From NCBI RefSeq assembly GCF_019578655.1, contig NC_063259.1, forward strand, positions 18,194,489 to 18,258,488: a stretch of 64,000 bases of DNA. Direction: 5' to 3'. The first letter of the stretch is position 1; every line of letters starts with the position of its first letter. Under the pieces are notes generated by a model. It was not told the origin of the DNA. It saw only the letters and a program-made list of their open reading frames with translations, and did not search any database. Source of the stretch: Ricinus communis (lineage: Eukaryota; Streptophyta; Magnoliopsida; Malpighiales; Euphorbiaceae). Below, one piece after another: positions 63,354-64,000 of the stretch. The position numbers and the translations under genes were made by a program.

Positions 63354-64000
63354 TCAAACTAAGTTCACAATAAAGGGTAAATTATTCAAATTGAAAAAAT
63401 AAATTTGGGGTGCCTCCCAAAAGCGCTTCTTTTTTATATGATGAGTCTTCTTAGTTGGACTCATGGTAAAAAGCAAAAGGTGGGGATTGACGACCATCCA
63501 TCCTTCTTTCGAGCAAATGGCTTCAAGTATCCGCTTAAAGGGATAATTGTCGACTTCCTCTTCCCGACTGTCAAGCAAGCTGCCAGTATGATGGGCAAAA
63601 CTCGCTCCTCGTATAATTGAACATAGTCATGATGCTGTACGGGCTCTTCCAATTTGAAAGCTAGAGTTTCAACAATTGGAAGGATCGATGGTTGGGCAAT
63701 TTCTTCAGGAGTGTTGATGGTTTTCTTCAGTCCTTGGCTTGGTTCACTTGCTAGAAGAAACTCGAGCTTCTCCAAGACTTCTTCATTGGATAACTCGTGC
63801 TCATCTTCCATCATCGAAGGGACTTGTGGAAAATCTACCAACAATTCCTCTAACTGCAACTCAGCATCATCAACTGTACATTCCTGTTGATAGTCTTTTA
63901 GAGGAATTATGTTCGCCTCTTCCTTCTCTGATTCCATCTCCATGTTCAAGAAATCGTCCTCCACAGAAGCATCATCGTCAAACATAGTAGATAAACCAAA
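63354..64000 (-). pseudogene. Knuckle-type chimeric ORF of the non-autonomous family (copy G), cut by window end
   Basis: From 63985 to 63461 the frame is open for 174 codons: FDDDASVEDDFLNMEMESEKEE, IIPLKDYQQECTVDDAELQL, the acidic linker NEEVLEKLEFLLASEP, LYEERVLPIILAACLTVGKR and FARKKDGWSS. A shift then gives MSPTKKTHHIKKKRFWEAPQ. It lines up with copies A' and F without gaps at the deletion junctions. The knuckle would lie beyond the window. The Gln at the F stop (56769) is kept here as FPQVP, supporting an ancestral open frame. Confidence 0.8.

Larger units (their letters stand above)
59176..64000 (-). mobile_element. Element G: non-autonomous type-A element with env-like unit, cut by window end
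   Basis: Minus-strand order: knuckle-type ORF (from beyond 64000 to about 63354), spacer with palindromes, TATA box, predicted exon, intron, env-like ORF (62262-60646), inner polypurine tract (60577-60562), a 1.35-kb spacer, and the hairpin and LTR-proximal tract at 59214-59176. No protease, RT or integrase is present between the two ORFs. Confidence 0.85.

Overview
This is plant nuclear DNA, probably from a eudicot, and it is a heterochromatic nest of LTR retrotransposons. The evidence is AT-rich sequence, LTRs ending TG...CA, primer-binding sites of the tRNA-Asp type (TGGCGCCGTTGCCGGGGA) and the tRNA-Met type (TGGTATCAG), Athila/Tat-type and chromovirus-type gag-pol proteins, a Mutator-like element, and abundant transition-type stop codons. 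I see no intact host gene, tRNA, rRNA or CRISPR array. The species cannot be named from sequence alone.

Layout. 1-19012 is a stack of nested Athila-like elements. Element C (minus, 14427-19012) carries an outer type-A LTR (1-1635 plus 14321-14427). That LTR holds element B (minus, 1636-14320; gag-protease only; TSD GTAAC/GTAAA). B's 5' LTR holds element A' (plus, 7489-13311; TSD CTAAG). An inverted second type-C LTR follows (19018-19909), then a 5'-truncated type-D element with an env-like relic and one LTR (19910-24375). 24376-27741 is a non-coding leader and LTR of a Copia-type element (minus). It hosts a 968-bp Mutator-like element (25222-26189) carrying a GRF-type zinc-finger gene relic. 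A second Copia-type LTR (27742-28304 plus 36304-37512) hosts element E (28305-36303; TSD CTAAT), the most complete Athila-like copy: gag, protease, RT, RNase H and integrase, with many stops. Copia remnants (37513-38153 and 41366-41952) host a deleted type-D element, D2 (38154-41360; TSD TACAT).

42260-55584 holds two chromovirus-like elements head to head. The minus copy has an open gag-protease frame and an RT. The plus copy is disrupted twice by one non-autonomous LTR family: a rearranged copy in gag (47116-48819) and a structurally complete 2.9-kb copy in RT (51346-54245; two 751-bp LTRs, TSD GTCTT). 55585-64000 holds two tandem minus-strand non-autonomous type-A elements, F and G, sharing one LTR (57734-59175).

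What ties it together. A', F and G share a deletion-derived ORF: the nucleocapsid knuckle of gag fused to the linker before RT and to a post-integrase tail, with no capsid, RT or integrase. They must depend on proteins from relatives like E. G also keeps an env-like ORF behind its own TATA box, a predicted 560-nt intron and a block of AACACGG/CCGTGTT palindromes. The same kind of palindrome block lies in the LTRs of several otherwise different families. E lacks the env-like region at a junction that coincides with a splice donor seen in F/G and a splice acceptor seen in G, suggesting it passed through a spliced RNA. Several elements also carry two polypurine tracts about 0.8-1.4 kb apart.
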